Assembly: GCA_964395915.1 (NCBI GenBank)
Contig: CAYNDB010000026.1
Location: 1 to 24,832, forward strand
Length of the DNA: 24,832 nucleotides
Source: CAYNDB01 sp964395915
GTDB lineage: Bacteria; Nitrospinota_A; UBA7883; JAJRTC01
Direction: 5' to 3'
In this document: positions 24,170-24,832 of the stretch, one piece after another
Layout: each line of letters begins with the position of its first letter
How positions within the stretch are numbered: position 1 is the stretch's first letter
Program-made: the position numbers and the translations under genes
The notes under the pieces: model-generated
Seen by the model: the letters and a program-made list of their open reading frames with translations, nothing else
Told to the model about the DNA's origin: nothing
Databases searched by the model: none

Positions 24170-24832
24170 CTACTCCTCAAAAACCCGTTTAAAAATATAA
24201 TCGATATGCTTCAAATGATAGGTTAAGTCAAACGATTGTTCAACCTGTTCCTTTGTAAGGTTTTCGCTCACTTCCGGTTCTTCCATCAGCAGGTCGATAA
24301 ACTGTTTTTTCTCTTTCCAGCACCGCATTGCCGCCCGTTGCACGGTCTTATAAGCGTCTTCGCGGCTCATGCCCTGTTCGATGAGGTCGAGCAACACTTT
24401 TTGCGAGAATATCAGCCCACGGGTTCTCTTGAGGTTTTCCATCATGTTTTCAGGATATACGGTAAGCTCGTCGATCAACCTTGTCAGTTTGTTGAGCATT
24501 GTATTTACCAAAATCGTCGAATCCGGCACAATGACCCGCTCCACCGATGAGTGGGATATGTCGCGCTCGTGCCACAGCGCCACGTTGTCCAGCGCCGCCA
24601 TCACATGCCCTTTTACGACCCTTGCAAGGCCCGTGAGATTCTCCGCCGTTATCGGGTTTCTTTTATGCGGCATTGCGGACGAGCCTTTCTGCCCCTTGTG
24701 GAAACGCTCCTCCGCTTCCAAAACCTCAGTCCTCTGCAAATGGCGCAGCTCCACAGATATTTTTTCGACAGTCGCGGATATTATCGCCAAAACGCTCATA
24801 TATTCGGCGTGCCGGTCTCTCTGTATCACCTG
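24170..24832 (-). CDS. purB: Adenylosuccinate lyase, N-terminal part outside the window
   Basis: Cleaves SAICAR and adenylosuccinate, two steps of purine synthesis. Only the C-terminal 220 residues are inside the window; the frame is open to the right edge (reading QVIQRDRHAEYMSVLA there). The fumarase/aspartase signature GSSAMPHKRNP is clear, followed by LWHERDISHSSVERVIVPDS. The full protein should be near 430 residues. First visible gene of purB-purC-purS-cNMP-purQ; the operon promoter must lie further right. Confidence 0.97.
   Translation of the reverse strand, partial: QVIQRDRHAEYMSVLAIISATVEKISVELRHLQRTEVLEAEERFHKGQKGSSAMPHKRNPITAENLTGLARVVKGHVMAALDNVALWHERDISHSSVERVIVPDSTILVNTMLNKLTRLIDELTVYPENMMENLKRTRGLIFSQKVLLDLIEQGMSREDAYKTVQRAAMRCWKEKKQFIDLLMEEPEVSENLTKEQVEQSFDLTYHLKHIDYIFKRVFEE

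Overview
The window reads as a piece of the core chromosome of a Gram-negative bacterium of moderate GC, from a draft or metagenome assembly (a run of exactly 100 N breaks ligA). The MurE substrate motif is of the meso-diaminopimelate type. A complete division/cell-wall (dcw) cluster carries murB between murC and ddl, and purine synthesis uses the three-part PurS/PurQ type of FGAM synthase. Together these suit deltaproteobacterial-grade or Nitrospinota-like lineages, but that placement is inference; no 16S or other taxonomic marker is present.

Region 1 (1-14342, all minus strand) is the dcw cluster, transcribed right to left: mraZ, rsmH, ftsL, ftsI, murE, murF, mraY, murD, ftsW, murG, murC, murB, ddl (ddl runs off the left edge). 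Genes overlap or lie a few to a few tens of bases apart, so this is one long operon. It makes UDP-MurNAc-pentapeptide (MurB, MurC, MurD, MurE, MurF, with D-Ala-D-Ala from Ddl), lipid I and lipid II (MraY, MurG), and the septal polymerase FtsW-FtsI with FtsL. The promoter end carries a consensus -35 box and a tight array of about 10-bp repeats directly before mraZ, which I read as the autoregulatory MraZ operator.

Region 2 (14343-17690) starts with a non-coding, partly very AT-rich interval, followed by a divergent xerC (plus), a DnaJ/CbpA-type co-chaperone (minus) and endonuclease III (minus).

Region 3 (17691-19679, plus) is a 662-residue protein with twelve TPR repeats followed by a class III adenylate cyclase domain whose catalytic residues are all visible.

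Region 4 (19707-24832, minus) holds ligA (with the assembly gap), a small zinc-ribbon-like protein of unknown function with its own promoter, and a purine operon purB-purC-purS-[cyclic-nucleotide-binding protein]-purQ. The stand-alone cNMP-binding protein sits between the two small FGAM-synthase subunits with 5-base gaps on both sides. Together with the cyclase about 3 kb away, it raises the possibility of a local cAMP circuit linked to purine synthesis; this is the most interesting speculative system in the window.

Most of the window is ordinary core genome. The points most worth checking are the cNMP protein in the pur operon, the TPR-cyclase, the MraZ operator, an Asp-to-Asn change at a normally conserved MraY position, and possible unusual start codons in rsmH (CTG) and ftsL (TTG).
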